This document shows, one piece after another, positions 17,288 through 26,003 of a DNA stretch of 64,000 bases. Made by a program: the position numbers and the translations under genes. Origin of the DNA: Bog-950 sp964615305 (GTDB taxonomy: Bacteria; Bacteroidota; Bacteroidia; Chitinophagales; LD1); assembly GCA_964615305.1 (NCBI GenBank), contig CAZTNA010000014.1, forward strand, positions 1-64,000, written 5' to 3'. The notes below the pieces were generated by a model. That model was not told where the DNA came from, ran no database searches, and worked only from the letters and a program-made list of their open reading frames with translations. The stretch's first letter is position 1, and every line of letters begins with the position of its first letter.

Positions 17288-17944
17288 CTACTCAACTACT
17301 TTTCCTATAAAATCAAATTCGTAGTTGTAAAACGTTGTGTATTTATACGCCTGGCTTGCGTAGTAGTTGAGTACTACTTCAAAATAAGGGGCATCCATAT
17401 AGCCGTTTCGTGAGCTGATAATATTTCCTTCCTCATCTAAGAAAACAGTACCCGGGTAGCTGAGTTTGTTGTTTAGCAGAAACACCGTTAACTCGTGCAC
17501 AAATACGCTTTCATCTTTAATAAACGAATAAGTTACATCACGAAAAGTAACGGGAGTGCGAGTTTCAGCATTAAACTTTACCGGATAATAATGTTGATTA
17601 ATAAAATGTGCTATATCGCGGTTAGTAAAAACCAGTGAATCGCTTTGGCGGCACCAACGGCACCATGTTGCATAAATGTCAACCATTACTTTTTTTGGAT
17701 TCTGTTTTTGAGCAGCAACTGCTTCTTCAAAACTCATCCATTGTATTATGGTGTCTGTGTAATATATTGACGAATCGAAATACATCTGATTGGCATACGC
17801 GCTATCCACAACTACTGAATCTGAAATAATAACACTGCTAACAGTGTCTATCTCACTTACCGGCACCAACTGCTGAGTTGAATCAGTCTGAGCAGTTACA
17901 TAACTTGTAACTGATAAAATGAAAATGACGAGGAGTGTTTTCAT
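17288..17944 (-). CDS. Exported thioredoxin-like protein
   Basis: Protein of 218 residues with a signal peptide (1-19), an acidic linker and a thioredoxin-fold domain from about residue 70. The redox motif is C95-R-W-C98 in YATWCRWCRQSD, typical of periplasmic thioredoxin_7/DUF255-like proteins. A role in thiol reduction or protein quality in the periplasm is inferred. Its stop codon touches the stop of the convergent PNGase-like gene. The DUF4139 gene lies 36 nt upstream on the same strand and may be co-transcribed. Confidence 0.82.
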   Translation of the reverse strand: MKTLLVIFILSVTSYVTAQTDSTQQLVPVSEIDTVSSVIISDSVVVDSAYANQMYFDSSIYYTDTIIQWMSFEEAVAAQKQNPKKVMVDIYATWCRWCRQSDSLVFTNRDIAHFINQHYYPVKFNAETRTPVTFRDVTYSFIKDESVFVHELTVFLLNNKLSYPGTVFLDEEGNIISSRNGYMDAPYFEVVLNYYASQAYKYTTFYNYEFDFIGKVVE

Positions 17945-17980
17945 TTATCGGGTTAATGAGCAATTTTAGCAAATATTGAA

Positions 17981-19519
17981 CTAAGGAATAAAAAATACTT
18001 CGTATTCGTATGTGAGCACCTTTTTTTCGTTGGCAGATAACTTTACCTCCCACTTTACTTCTGACGATGGATTTATGTAGTTATATGAACTACTCTTGGT
18101 AACCTTTGCTGCGTTACTTTGACTAAGCACAGTGCCGCTTACATTTTTTAAAACAGTTACAGTTACTTCCTTTTGTTGGTAGTTATCAACGTTCACAGAA
18201 CCCTTTAGTATTACTTTGCTGTACACTGTCTTACCTATTTTTTTCGCATTGTCCTCACGACTTTTTTCTTCCTCACTATTCTTCATAATAATATCAATGG
18301 CTTTAGAAAGGCGAATGTTAGTAGTAGCGCCAACCGGGGTGTACTTGATTTCGTCATGAGCTACAAACTGATCTTTTTCATTTACTACCATTACAGTAGC
18401 AGTTGTAAGCGGAACAGTAGTTGCATTCTTTATTTCGAGCGAATGAAAGATATCGAAAGTGCGTTCTTCTTGCGCCACATAACGTGTATTGAAATAGTTC
18501 GTAATGTCATAAATGTTTCCCTCGTACTTATCCTTGTACTCCAAATTGGCGGCAAAAATCGGGAAGCTGCCTTTAGACTTTTCAGGCAACGAAACCTTAC
18601 CAAGTTTATATAAATACATATCGCCTGATTTTTCACCATCGGTTCCAAAGTTAGTTTCAAAATAGCTCGGAGCATCGGCCTCAGCTGCCATGCCCTTGAA
18701 TACAGCATTAGACTGCATGTAACTATTTGACTGATACGATCTACCTACATCACTGCCTACGGTAAGATAATCATAAGTCATGGGGTCCGGGGTGCCGCTT
18801 CTGGTCATTTGTGGTGAACCCACAACCAATTCTATTTCAGTATCTTTTAATGGCTCTGCATAGTTCTCTACAGTGGCTTTCATTTCGAGGCGGGCATTTT
18901 TCTCATCTTTTAGTTTAAAAAAATAGGACGGTAGCCAGTTAACACCGCCTGTGATGTAAACCTCTTGCAGTGCAATGTTATCAGTAGTTTTTTCGGGTTT
19001 AAGAACTATCATTCTTTGAATGCTATCGGCCATGTAGTACGCTGAAGGGTCATCTTTAAAATCGGCCTGGTAAATTTGCCCTATATGCATAACAACATTT
19101 TTACCTGCATCAGTGGTAAACTTTACAACACCTGAGTACAAATCGTATGCGGTGGCCTTACCTGAAATTGTTTTGTCGATACCGGTAGTAGGTGTGTAAG
19201 AAACGCTGACCTGTTTGTTTAAGTTGCCACCTATAAAATCTGCTACCGAACGCGACAAAGTTTTTCTACGAATAGTATCGTTCTTAAAAATAAGATTCTT
19301 AACACTGTTCTCTTTTGCTGCACCTATAAAGTATGTGCCGAAGAGTGTCTTTTCCTGAATGGGAAGTCTTACAAAACCATCGGCAACAGGCAACACTCCT
19401 TCTTTCACAACCATAGCTGTGGCGTTTTTAAAAACTGTAACTTTTTTCACAGGCAACGTACTTTGTCCTGTAACTGCAGATACCAGGCAAACACATAAAC
19501 CAACAAGTATTTTTTGCAT
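17981..19519 (-). CDS. DUF4139 domain protein, exported
   Basis: Protein of 512 residues with a signal peptide (MQKILVGLCVCLVSAVTG) and a DUF4139 domain covering most of the mature part. Visible conserved pieces are the N-terminal VTVFKNATAMV, the ITGGVNWLPSYFFKL segment and the C-terminal VKWEVKLSANEKKVLTYEYEV. Function is unknown; the family is related to the mucoidy inhibitor A group. I start at the ATG at 19519 rather than the upstream in-frame start because the signal peptide begins there. An alanine-scarce, lysine-rich stretch lies near residue 420. Confidence 0.83.
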   Translation of the reverse strand: MQKILVGLCVCLVSAVTGQSTLPVKKVTVFKNATAMVVKEGVLPVADGFVRLPIQEKTLFGTYFIGAAKENSVKNLIFKNDTIRRKTLSRSVADFIGGNLNKQVSVSYTPTTGIDKTISGKATAYDLYSGVVKFTTDAGKNVVMHIGQIYQADFKDDPSAYYMADSIQRMIVLKPEKTTDNIALQEVYITGGVNWLPSYFFKLKDEKNARLEMKATVENYAEPLKDTEIELVVGSPQMTRSGTPDPMTYDYLTVGSDVGRSYQSNSYMQSNAVFKGMAAEADAPSYFETNFGTDGEKSGDMYLYKLGKVSLPEKSKGSFPIFAANLEYKDKYEGNIYDITNYFNTRYVAQEERTFDIFHSLEIKNATTVPLTTATVMVVNEKDQFVAHDEIKYTPVGATTNIRLSKAIDIIMKNSEEEKSREDNAKKIGKTVYSKVILKGSVNVDNYQQKEVTVTVLKNVSGTVLSQSNAAKVTKSSSYNYINPSSEVKWEVKLSANEKKVLTYEYEVFFIP

Positions 19520-19630
19520 AAAAATTATTTCTTCAAAGATGTAAAGTTTATGTTCTGAAATGAGCAAAACAAAACTTCATAGAATAATTTAACGAGACCA
19601 TTTTTTAAAACTTCCTTTTAAGTTTACACA

Positions 19631-20428
19631 ATGCGTGCTATAGGAGTATTAGACAAAATGAAAACGCTGTTTGTAAATCCCGTGCAGTACACCCTGCAAC
19701 TGGGAGGCGACAAAATAGCTGTCAACGAACTGATAGGTAAAACTATACAACTTCGTTGGACAGGCAGAATTATCTGCACAGTATGCGGCAAAAAAACCAA
19801 CAAAAGTTTTGGGGAAGGAATGTGTTATACTTGTTTTAGCAGCGCACCCGAAAACGCTGAATGTATAATTCACCCCGAATTGTGCGAGGCACATTTGGGA
19901 AAAGGCCGCGACCCTGATTGGGAAAAGCGCAATCATCTGCAACCGCACTTTGTGTATTTAGCATTAACCAACTCAGTAAAAGTAGGTGTAACACGAGCCG
20001 ACCAAATACCTACCCGCTGGATTGACCAGGGAGCACAACACGGTATAATATTAGCCGAAACACCATACCGCCAACTGGCAGGATTTATTGAGGTGGTGTT
20101 AAAGGAGCATCTCACAGATAAAACCAACTGGCAGAAAATGCTCAAGAACGAGCCCCCTACAGTAACCGACTTAATTGCTGAAAAAAACCGTGTTATAGAA
20201 TTGCTGCCTGAGCAATATCGTCAATACAAATCATCGAACAATGAAATTCTGGAAGTTGTATATCCCGTTATGGAATATCCCACAAAGGTAACTTCATTAA
20301 ATTTTGAAAAAATGCCCACAATAGAAATGAAGTTATTAGGGGTGCGCGGGCAATATTTCATTTTCGAAAATGGAAACGTGATAAATATTAGAAGTAGAAG
20401 CGGGTATGAAATTGAGTTGTTAGCCTGA
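19631..20428 (+). CDS. DUF2797 family protein
   Basis: Protein of 265 residues of the DUF2797 family. Two short zinc-ligand-like pairs are seen early (ICTVCGKK and MCYTCFSS), then a run like GIY-YIG nucleases (HFVYLALTNSVKVGVTRADQIPTRWIDQGA begins near residue 105). The family is conserved in Bacteroidota and Actinobacteria, without an assigned function. It stands alone, divergent from the DUF4139 gene, with the remains of a decayed gene downstream. Confidence 0.82.
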   Translation: MRAIGVLDKMKTLFVNPVQYTLQLGGDKIAVNELIGKTIQLRWTGRIICTVCGKKTNKSFGEGMCYTCFSSAPENAECIIHPELCEAHLGKGRDPDWEKRNHLQPHFVYLALTNSVKVGVTRADQIPTRWIDQGAQHGIILAETPYRQLAGFIEVVLKEHLTDKTNWQKMLKNEPPTVTDLIAEKNRVIELLPEQYRQYKSSNNEILEVVYPVMEYPTKVTSLNFEKMPTIEMKLLGVRGQYFIFENGNVINIRSRSGYEIELLA

Positions 20429-20513
20429 CCCGCACGGTCTACAATGCATTTGAACAAACAATTTCTTAAGTGTACTTTACACCAGCGCATACACCAACAA
20501 GAAAGAATACTAC

Positions 20514-20823
20514 ATGTGTAGCAGAATAGACCAAAATGGAGAATTAGTAGCTTTTACTTTGACTAAAAGAAAAAACTAAGTGATTTACACGGCAAATACA
20601 ATATTGGAATTGGTAACAAAGGCCAAATCTGCATGCCAAAGTCAAAGAAGTAAAACAACTGTACTGCTACGCTTGTGTTGAAGGTAAACTGAATGAAACT
20701 AGTGATAGAGAACACACAGGCGGTGCTGCTATTTTTGAAATGCCTGGATTTAGAGATGCCGTTAAGAATAGCAGGTGTGTTATATCGGCATCTACTTTTT
20801 GCGAAGGTTCACAAGAAAAATGA
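20514..20823 (+). pseudogene. Decayed SRAP (YedK/HMCES-like) gene
   Basis: The ATG at 20514 opens MCSRIDQNGELVAF, with the Cys at position 2 that is catalytic in SRAP proteins, but a stop comes after 21 codons. About 70 nt later another frame, ending at 20823, reads MPGFRDAVKNSRCVISAS, close to the SRAP core pattern FRDA...RCLIPADGFYEW. At least two frame changes separate the pieces and the C-terminal half is missing. SRAP proteins form covalent crosslinks with abasic sites in DNA. The call rests on these two short matches. Confidence 0.4.
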
Positions 20824-20916
20824 TAGCTGAGCCATACCAGACAAACAGTAACTCAAAACAACCTTCTTTTTGGTTGAGATTTACGGAGTGCGTTTTGACA
20901 ACAAGAAAAGAGAAAA

Positions 20917-20946
20917 CAAAAACGCCTCTTCATGGTAGAAAAGGCG
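20917..20946 (-). terminator. Terminator of the ferredoxin-korAB operon
   Basis: On the minus strand, arms CGCCT (20946-20942) and AGGCG (20927-20923) form a hairpin followed by TTTTTG and further T residues. It lies about 20 nt after the korB stop. The plus strand also has a T-run after the hairpin, so it may act in both directions. Confidence 0.6.
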
Positions 20947-20967
20947 CTTCATTTTTTATTGCACTGC

Positions 20968-22005
20968 TTAAACTATTGTCCAGGTTTTATCACCACTTAA
21001 AATCTTGTTTAAATCAGTTTTACCCTTTTTTGCCTTTGCATTTTCAACTTGTCTTGTCATATCCGTTTCAATACAAGATCGTTCATTTCGGTAATACACA
21101 CCAAATGGTCTAGGAAAATGAACTTCTGTGTTGTCAGCAAAACCGGCAAGGATAAATGCTTTGTTTTTATCAGCCTCATCGTGTATCCATAAATCATCTT
21201 TTGATACCCCAGTAGCCAGATCAACAACTACAGGTTTAAACCCATCAAGTTTTATTCCCTTGCTTTCACCAGTACCAAACACCAAAGGCTTGCCGTGTTC
21301 TAAAAAAAGCGATTCTTCTTTCTTTGTTTCTTTTTCGGTAAACGTAAAGAAAGCTCCATCGTTAAACACAGGGCAGTTTTGATAAATTTCTAACAACGCA
21401 CTACCGGTGTGTTGGTTGGCTCGGTTGATCATAGCCTGCATGTGCTTAGGATCACGGTCAAGCGTACGGGCAAAAAAACTTGCCTTTGCGCCCAATGCTA
21501 ACTCTGCCGGATTAAACGGTTCATCTACCGAACCGTAGGGGGTACTTTTGGTAATTTTTCCCTTTTCTGAAGTTGGTGAATATTGCCCTTTTGTTAAACC
21601 GTAAATCTGATTGTTAAACAACATTAATTTTATGTTCGGATTTCTCCGAAGCATATGTATAAAATGGTTTCCTCCTATCGAGAGTAGGTCGCCATCGCCA
21701 CCTACCACCCAAACATTTAAATCTGGGTTAGCTGTTTTTACTCCGGTAGCTATGGCTGTTGCCCTGCCGTGAATACTGTGCATACCATAAGTAGCCATAT
21801 AATAAGGGAAGCGGGACGAACATCCAATGCCGGATACAAAAACTACTTTTTCTTTTTCAGTAACAAACTCAGGTAGTACTGTTTGCACCTGTTTTAGAAT
21901 AGAGTAGTCTCCACAACCGGGGCACCATTTCACATCCTGATCGCTCGTAAAATCTTTGGCGGTTAACTTTACAGGTGCACTTTTTTCTAATGTTTCTGTT
22001 TCCAT
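20968..22005 (-). CDS. korB: 2-oxoacid:ferredoxin oxidoreductase, beta subunit
   Basis: Thiamine-diphosphate-binding subunit, 345 residues, of a 2-oxoacid:ferredoxin oxidoreductase, most likely acting on 2-oxoglutarate. Seen: VKWCPGCGDYSIL near residue 25, the ThDP/Mg motif GGDGDLLSIGGNHF followed by NNQIYGLTKGQ, and a Cys-containing GIGCSSRFPYY. It starts 3 nt after the korA stop and is last in the ferredoxin-korA-korB operon. Substrate choice (2-oxoglutarate against pyruvate) is inferred from the two-subunit layout. Confidence 0.93.
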   Translation of the reverse strand: METETLEKSAPVKLTAKDFTSDQDVKWCPGCGDYSILKQVQTVLPEFVTEKEKVVFVSGIGCSSRFPYYMATYGMHSIHGRATAIATGVKTANPDLNVWVVGGDGDLLSIGGNHFIHMLRRNPNIKLMLFNNQIYGLTKGQYSPTSEKGKITKSTPYGSVDEPFNPAELALGAKASFFARTLDRDPKHMQAMINRANQHTGSALLEIYQNCPVFNDGAFFTFTEKETKKEESLFLEHGKPLVFGTGESKGIKLDGFKPVVVDLATGVSKDDLWIHDEADKNKAFILAGFADNTEVHFPRPFGVYYRNERSCIETDMTRQVENAKAKKGKTDLNKILSGDKTWTIV

Positions 22006-22008
22006 GTC

Positions 22009-23895
22009 TTATGAATTATAAATTTCTAAAACTTTGTTTCTTATTTCTTCGGTGTCAAAAGGAAGCCCTTGAACTTTATTAAAACCAATAGCCGGCACCA
22101 TATACTTGGCGCGGACTAATTGCAGCAACTGCCCGCAGTTCATTTCCGGAATAAGCACCTTATCAAAACCGTGAAGCAACTCTCCTAAATTTTTAGGGAA
22201 CGGGTTCATATGACGAAGGTGGACATGCGCTATATCTTTGTAGCCCTCAGCTATTAACTCGTTCATAACAGTTTTAATTGAGCCATAAGTAGAACCCCAA
22301 CCCAACACCAACAGCTTTCCTTTTTCAGGTCCGCTGTCTGTTTTTTGCAATGGAATACGATCTGCTATTTTCTCTACTTTCTCTGCACGAAGGCGAACCA
22401 TTAGCTCGTGATTCTTTGAGTCATAGGAAACGTTTCCAGTTTCGTGCTGCTTTTCTAAGCCACCTATTCGGTGCTCCAGGTTTTTAGTGCCGGGTTTTAC
22501 CCACGGACGAACCCCACGATTATCGCGCTTATAAGGAAGAAGTTTGCCGCCCGGATTATTGTTTTCAGTCAAAAAATTTACAGCGATTGGAGCCAACCTA
22601 TCTTCTGTCGGAAACCTCCATGGCTCTGACCCGTTTGCAATATATCCATCACTCAGAAAAATTACCGGAACCATATGTTCTATAGAAATTGATACGGCTT
22701 CGTAAACTGCGCTAAAACAATCAGCTGGTGTGCTGGCTGCAATAATAGGAAGAGGAGACTCCCCATGCCTACCATACATGGCAAACAACAAATCGCTCTG
22801 TTCTGTTTTGGTAGGCAAACCGGTTGAAGGCCCACCTCTTTGCACATCGCAAATAAGCAGTGGCAGTTCAAAAATCATAGCCAAACTCATGGCTTCACTT
22901 TTCAATGCTAACCCTGGGCCCGAAGTGGTAGTTACACCTAACGACCCCGCATAAGAAGCTCCAATAGCTGTACAAATAGCCGCTATTTCATCTTCCGCCT
23001 GAAAAGTTTTTACACCATTAGCTTTATATTTTGATAGTTCATGCAAAATGTCAGATGCGGGAGTAATTGGATATGAACCCAAAAAAATGGGAAGTCCTGC
23101 TTTTTCGGCTGCTGCTACTATACCGATAGCTACCGCCTGATTTCCTGATATATTGCGGTAAGTGCCTGCCGGCAATTGTGCTTTAGTAGTTTTGTATCTG
23201 GTTCGGAAAATTTCTGTGTTATCACCATAGTTCCAACCACTTTTTAATGCAGTAATGTTTGCATTCAGAATATCTGGTTTTTTACCAAACTTTTCTTCCA
23301 GCGCCTTTACTGTAAACTCCATACTTTTGTCGAACATCCAAAAGAGCACGCCTAGTACAAACATATTTTTGCAACGTTCAATCTCCTTCATTCCTAGTGG
23401 AGAATCTTTCAAAGCCTCTTTGGTGTGCTTGGTTACATCAATCTTGTAAACAGTGTACTCATCAAGCGTTCCGTCTTCCAGTGGGCTTTGGGCTCCTTCC
23501 GGATAACCTGCTAATTTTAGGTTCTTAGAATCGAACCCTGCAATGTTGGCAATCACTACTCCACCACGCTTTAGTCTTTTCAAATCGTTCTTAAGCGCTG
23601 CTGAGTTCATAGCTACCAATACATCATACTGATCGCCCGGGGTAAAAATTTCTTTACTGCCAAAATGAAGTTGAAAGCCCGATACACCGGCCAGCGTTCC
23701 TGCCGGGGCGCGAATTTCCGCAGGGTACTCCGGGAAAGTTGAAAGATCTTTGCCTAATAGAGCAGCAGTGTCAGTAAACTGCATACCCGTTAATTGCATT
23801 CCATCACCTGAGTCGCCAGAAAACCGGATGACGATGCTGTCAACTTCTTTTATCTCAGTGGGGCGCGATGACTTAGTTTCCAATGTTGAATCCAT
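22009..23895 (-). CDS. korA: 2-oxoacid:ferredoxin oxidoreductase, fused gamma-alpha subunit
   Basis: Protein of 628 residues with the gamma domain first (VIRFSGDSGDGMQLTG, about 20-210) and the pyrimidine-binding alpha domain after it (GNQAVAIGIVAAA onward, with SYPITPASDILH, EDEIAAI and TTSGPGLALKSEAMS). This gamma-alpha fusion is the common KorA form in Bacteroidota. With KorB it oxidises a 2-oxoacid to acyl-CoA and CO2 and reduces ferredoxin. The ferredoxin gene lies 42 nt upstream. Confidence 0.94.
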   Translation of the reverse strand: MDSTLETKSSRPTEIKEVDSIVIRFSGDSGDGMQLTGMQFTDTAALLGKDLSTFPEYPAEIRAPAGTLAGVSGFQLHFGSKEIFTPGDQYDVLVAMNSAALKNDLKRLKRGGVVIANIAGFDSKNLKLAGYPEGAQSPLEDGTLDEYTVYKIDVTKHTKEALKDSPLGMKEIERCKNMFVLGVLFWMFDKSMEFTVKALEEKFGKKPDILNANITALKSGWNYGDNTEIFRTRYKTTKAQLPAGTYRNISGNQAVAIGIVAAAEKAGLPIFLGSYPITPASDILHELSKYKANGVKTFQAEDEIAAICTAIGASYAGSLGVTTTSGPGLALKSEAMSLAMIFELPLLICDVQRGGPSTGLPTKTEQSDLLFAMYGRHGESPLPIIAASTPADCFSAVYEAVSISIEHMVPVIFLSDGYIANGSEPWRFPTEDRLAPIAVNFLTENNNPGGKLLPYKRDNRGVRPWVKPGTKNLEHRIGGLEKQHETGNVSYDSKNHELMVRLRAEKVEKIADRIPLQKTDSGPEKGKLLVLGWGSTYGSIKTVMNELIAEGYKDIAHVHLRHMNPFPKNLGELLHGFDKVLIPEMNCGQLLQLVRAKYMVPAIGFNKVQGLPFDTEEIRNKVLEIYNS

Positions 23896-23937
23896 TATTG
23901 AAAATACTTTTGGTTAAAAATAAAGTGCAATAATACA

Positions 23938-24288
23938 CTACGCTAAGTGAAGTTTTGCCTTTTTAGCAAGTAACTCTTCTTCTGTTTCCACATGAAGTTC
24001 GTCAGCTAAACAGCAATCAACCGGGCAAACAGACGCACACTGCGGTTCGTCATGAAAACCTTTACACTCTGTGCACTTGTCTGTTACAATATAGAAGTAG
24101 TCATTTGAAACCGGATCGTGAGTAGTACTGGCCTCAGTAGTTGTGCCGTCCATTAATGTGTAGGTTCCGGTTACGGATGTTTTATCCGCAATTTTCCAGC
24201 TATCACCATTTGCATAAATCGCCCCATTAGGACATTCGGGTTCGCAAGCACCACAGTTAATACATACGTCTGTAATTTTAATTGCCAT
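23938..24288 (-). CDS. 4Fe-4S dicluster ferredoxin
   Basis: Protein of 116 residues with two cluster motifs: C9-x2-C12-x2-C15-x3-C19-P near the start, and CTECKGFHDEPQCASVCPVDC near residues 72-92, with the longer loop of Alvin-type ferredoxins. About 50 residues separate the motifs, with a beta-rich insertion. It is first in the operon with korA and korB, so it is the likely electron acceptor. It is divergent from nuoA across a 141-nt gap. Confidence 0.92.
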   Translation of the reverse strand: MAIKITDVCINCGACEPECPNGAIYANGDSWKIADKTSVTGTYTLMDGTTTEASTTHDPVSNDYFYIVTDKCTECKGFHDEPQCASVCPVDCCLADELHVETEEELLAKKAKLHLA

Positions 24289-24311
24289 ATTTTTTTGTTT
24301 TTATTAAGTTT

Positions 24312-24342
24312 CGAAAGAAATCAATTTGGTTGATTATTCAAA
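24312..24342 (-). promoter_or_regulatory. Predicted promoter of the ferredoxin-korAB operon
   Basis: On the minus strand, TTTG (24342-24339), a 19-nt spacer, then TTCTTTCG (24319-24312), two bases off the TAnnTTTG consensus. The leader to the ATG at 24288 would be about 16 nt. Confidence 0.4.
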
Positions 24343-24364
24343 CACAAGGCTTGTGAATAATAAT
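24333..24364. promoter_or_regulatory. Inverted repeat between ferredoxin and nuoA
   Basis: CACAAG-G-CTTGTG forms a 6-bp dyad, extended on both sides by ATTATT and AATAAT with a bulge on the left. It overlaps the -33 element of the ferredoxin promoter and lies 66 nt before nuoA. It could be an operator acting on both divergent operons. The half TTGTGAA recalls a Rex half-site, but the arms are in the opposite order. Confidence 0.35.
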
Positions 24365-24429
24365 AATTGATATGCACTTGAAAAACCGAAATGATTTTCT
24401 GATACTTGTTCGATAACTAAAATAATTTC

Positions 24430-24780
24430 ATGGGTGCTGCCTCATTAATTCTTCTCATCATTTGCGGTTTGGCGTTTGCAGGGGGGGCACTTTTACTTTC
24501 AAGAGCTATTACACCGGGTTCCAAGAATGCACAGAAGGGCGAGGCATACGAATGCGGAGTAGAAACCAAAGGGCAAAGTTGGATTCAGTTTAACGTTGGC
24601 TACTATCTCTTCGCACTTATCTTTTTGATTTTTGATGTGGAGCTGGTGTTTCTTTATCCGTGGGCGGTGGTGGTGAAGAATGTAGGCATGGTAGCCCTTA
24701 TCGAAATAGTTATCTTTTTGTTTATCCTCTTTTTAGGGTTCTTATATGCACATAAGAAAGGGGCTTTAAAATGGCAGTAA
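24430..24780 (+). CDS. nuoA: Complex I subunit A
   Basis: Membrane subunit NuoA, 116 residues, three transmembrane helices. Family features are the loop between helices 1 and 2 with KGEAYECGVETKG, the FNVGYYLFALIFLIFDVELVFLYPW region starting near residue 57, and a C-terminal helix. It is first in the nuo cluster. No strong promoter consensus was found; TACTTG at about 24402 after a TTG is a weak candidate. Confidence 0.96.
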   Translation: MGAASLILLIICGLAFAGGALLLSRAITPGSKNAQKGEAYECGVETKGQSWIQFNVGYYLFALIFLIFDVELVFLYPWAVVVKNVGMVALIEIVIFLFILFLGFLYAHKKGALKWQ

Positions 24781-24864
24781 TAGTTTACAGTTTCCGGTTT
24801 AAAGTTTACTGTTCTTAAACGTGGGCTGTTCAACTGGAAACCGAAAACTGCAAACTGTAAACTA
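24781..24864. repeat. Family A heptamer inverted repeat, empty hairpin (nuoA-nuoB)
   Basis: Left arm 24781-24813 and right arm 24832-24864 are inverted copies, 26 of 33 positions complementary, with an 18-nt loop. Each arm is made of 7-nt units around an AAAC core (NNAAACT on the right arm). It begins directly after the nuoA stop and ends 7 nt before the nuoB start. Confidence 0.85.
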
Positions 24865-24871
24865 AATAGCA

Positions 24872-25411
24872 ATGGAAGAAAATAAACAAGTAACTGCTTT
24901 TCCCGGTTCGGTGCATCAGACACCGGGCGGGGGAATTTTGGTTTCAAAGTTTGATGATGTGCTGAACTGGGCGCGGAGCAATTCTTTATGGCCGTTGGTT
25001 TTCGGAACCAGTTGCTGCGCTATTGAAATGATGAGTGCCGCAGGTGCGAAATATGACTGGAGCCGTTTTGGTTTTGAAGTGGCCCGCGCTACTCCACGCC
25101 AAGCCGATGTTATCATTATTGCAGGTACCATCGTAAACAAAATGGCACCCGTTCTCAAACGCCTTTACGACCAAATGCCCGACCCTAAATATGTAGTAGC
25201 AATGGGTGCCTGTTCTATTTCAGGCGGACCGTTTTTTTACAATACATATAGTGTAGTGAAAGGTGCCGACCATGTAATACCGGTGGACGTTTACATACCG
25301 GGTTGTCCGCCACGGCCAGAGGCGTTGATACACGCATTGTTGACATTACAAGAAAAGATAAAAGCAGGAGGGGCAAGGGAGAAAATCTATTTAGAAGAAT
25401 TGAAAAAATAG
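24872..25411 (+). CDS. nuoB: Complex I subunit B
   Basis: Peripheral subunit of 179 residues that carries the N2 4Fe-4S cluster, the last cluster before quinone. Ligands are visible: the paired cysteines in GTSCCAIEMM, Cys in MGACSISGG, and Cys in YIPGCPPRPE. The N-terminus (HQTPGGGILVSKFDDV) is normal. It stands between two family A repeat hairpins. Confidence 0.97.
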   Translation: MEENKQVTAFPGSVHQTPGGGILVSKFDDVLNWARSNSLWPLVFGTSCCAIEMMSAAGAKYDWSRFGFEVARATPRQADVIIIAGTIVNKMAPVLKRLYDQMPDPKYVVAMGACSISGGPFFYNTYSVVKGADHVIPVDVYIPGCPPRPEALIHALLTLQEKIKAGGAREKIYLEELKK

Positions 25412-25487
25412 TTTCCGGTTTACTGTTTGCAGTTTGGAGTTAATATATATCCCATAACAGGAAACAGTAAACTGAAAACCGTAAACT
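25410..25487. repeat. Family A heptamer inverted repeat, empty hairpin (nuoB-nuoC)
   Basis: Arms at 25410-25441 and 25456-25487 are 24/32 complementary, with the same 7-nt phase and AAAC core as the previous spacer. The left arm overlaps the nuoB stop codon and the right arm ends 4 nt before the nuoC ATG. Confidence 0.85.
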
Positions 25488-25491
25488 GATA

Positions 25492-25947
25492 ATGACTAAG
25501 GAAGAACTTAAAGCAAAAATTACGGAGATAATGCCCACCGCTACGTTTGATGAAGCAGGCGAATGGCTGAATGTTTCTATTGAAGCCGCTGACTGGCTTC
25601 CTCTCGCGCAACAACTCCGCAATAACACAGAGCTTGATTTTGATTTTCTGTTTTCGGTAACCGGTGTGGATTGGAAAACGCACATGAGTGTGGTGTATCA
25701 CTTGCGCTCATTGAAACACGGACATATTATAGTAGTAAAAGCAAAGTGCGACCGCGCTAAACCCGATATTGAAACGGTTTGCAATATCTGGAAGACCGCA
25801 GAACTGAATGAGCGCGAAGTGTATGATTTGTTTGGGGTTAAATTTTTGAACCATCCTGATTTGCGCAGATTGTTTTTGACGGATGATTGGGAAGGATGGC
25901 CATTGAGAAAGGATTATGTGGATGAGGTGAATATTATAAAGTTGTAA
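25492..25947 (+). CDS. nuoC: Complex I subunit C
   Basis: Peripheral subunit of 151 residues (30 kDa family). Conserved parts seen: the domain around VTGVDWKTHMSVVYHLRS, the signature ELNEREVYDLFGVKFLNHPD, and LRRLFLTDDWEGWPLRKDY at the end. It is a separate protein here, not fused to NuoD. It follows a repeat hairpin and is followed by a single family B repeat arm. Confidence 0.96.
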   Translation: MTKEELKAKITEIMPTATFDEAGEWLNVSIEAADWLPLAQQLRNNTELDFDFLFSVTGVDWKTHMSVVYHLRSLKHGHIIVVKAKCDRAKPDIETVCNIWKTAELNEREVYDLFGVKFLNHPDLRRLFLTDDWEGWPLRKDYVDEVNIIKL

Positions 25948-25979
25948 TTGCGGAATGCGGATTTACGATTGCGGATTGA
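25947..25979. repeat. Family B heptamer repeat, single arm after nuoC
   Basis: About 4.5 units of 7 nt (consensus ATTNCGG/A). It starts on the last base of the nuoC stop codon. No inverted partner is nearby. Confidence 0.75.
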
Positions 25980-26003
25980 AAAAACAAAATAAAAAGCAAA
26001 CTT

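Larger units (their letters stand above)
20429..20967. other. Gap holding gene remnants and a terminator
   Basis: About 540 nt between two convergent genes. It contains the broken SRAP-like frame at 20514-20823 and the hairpin terminator at 20917-20946. Nothing else is recognised. Confidence 0.5.

Noticed and set aside
24333..24364. Rex repressor binding site
   Set aside because: A TTGTGAA half is present, but the two halves point the opposite way to the TTGTGAA-n-TTCACAA consensus.
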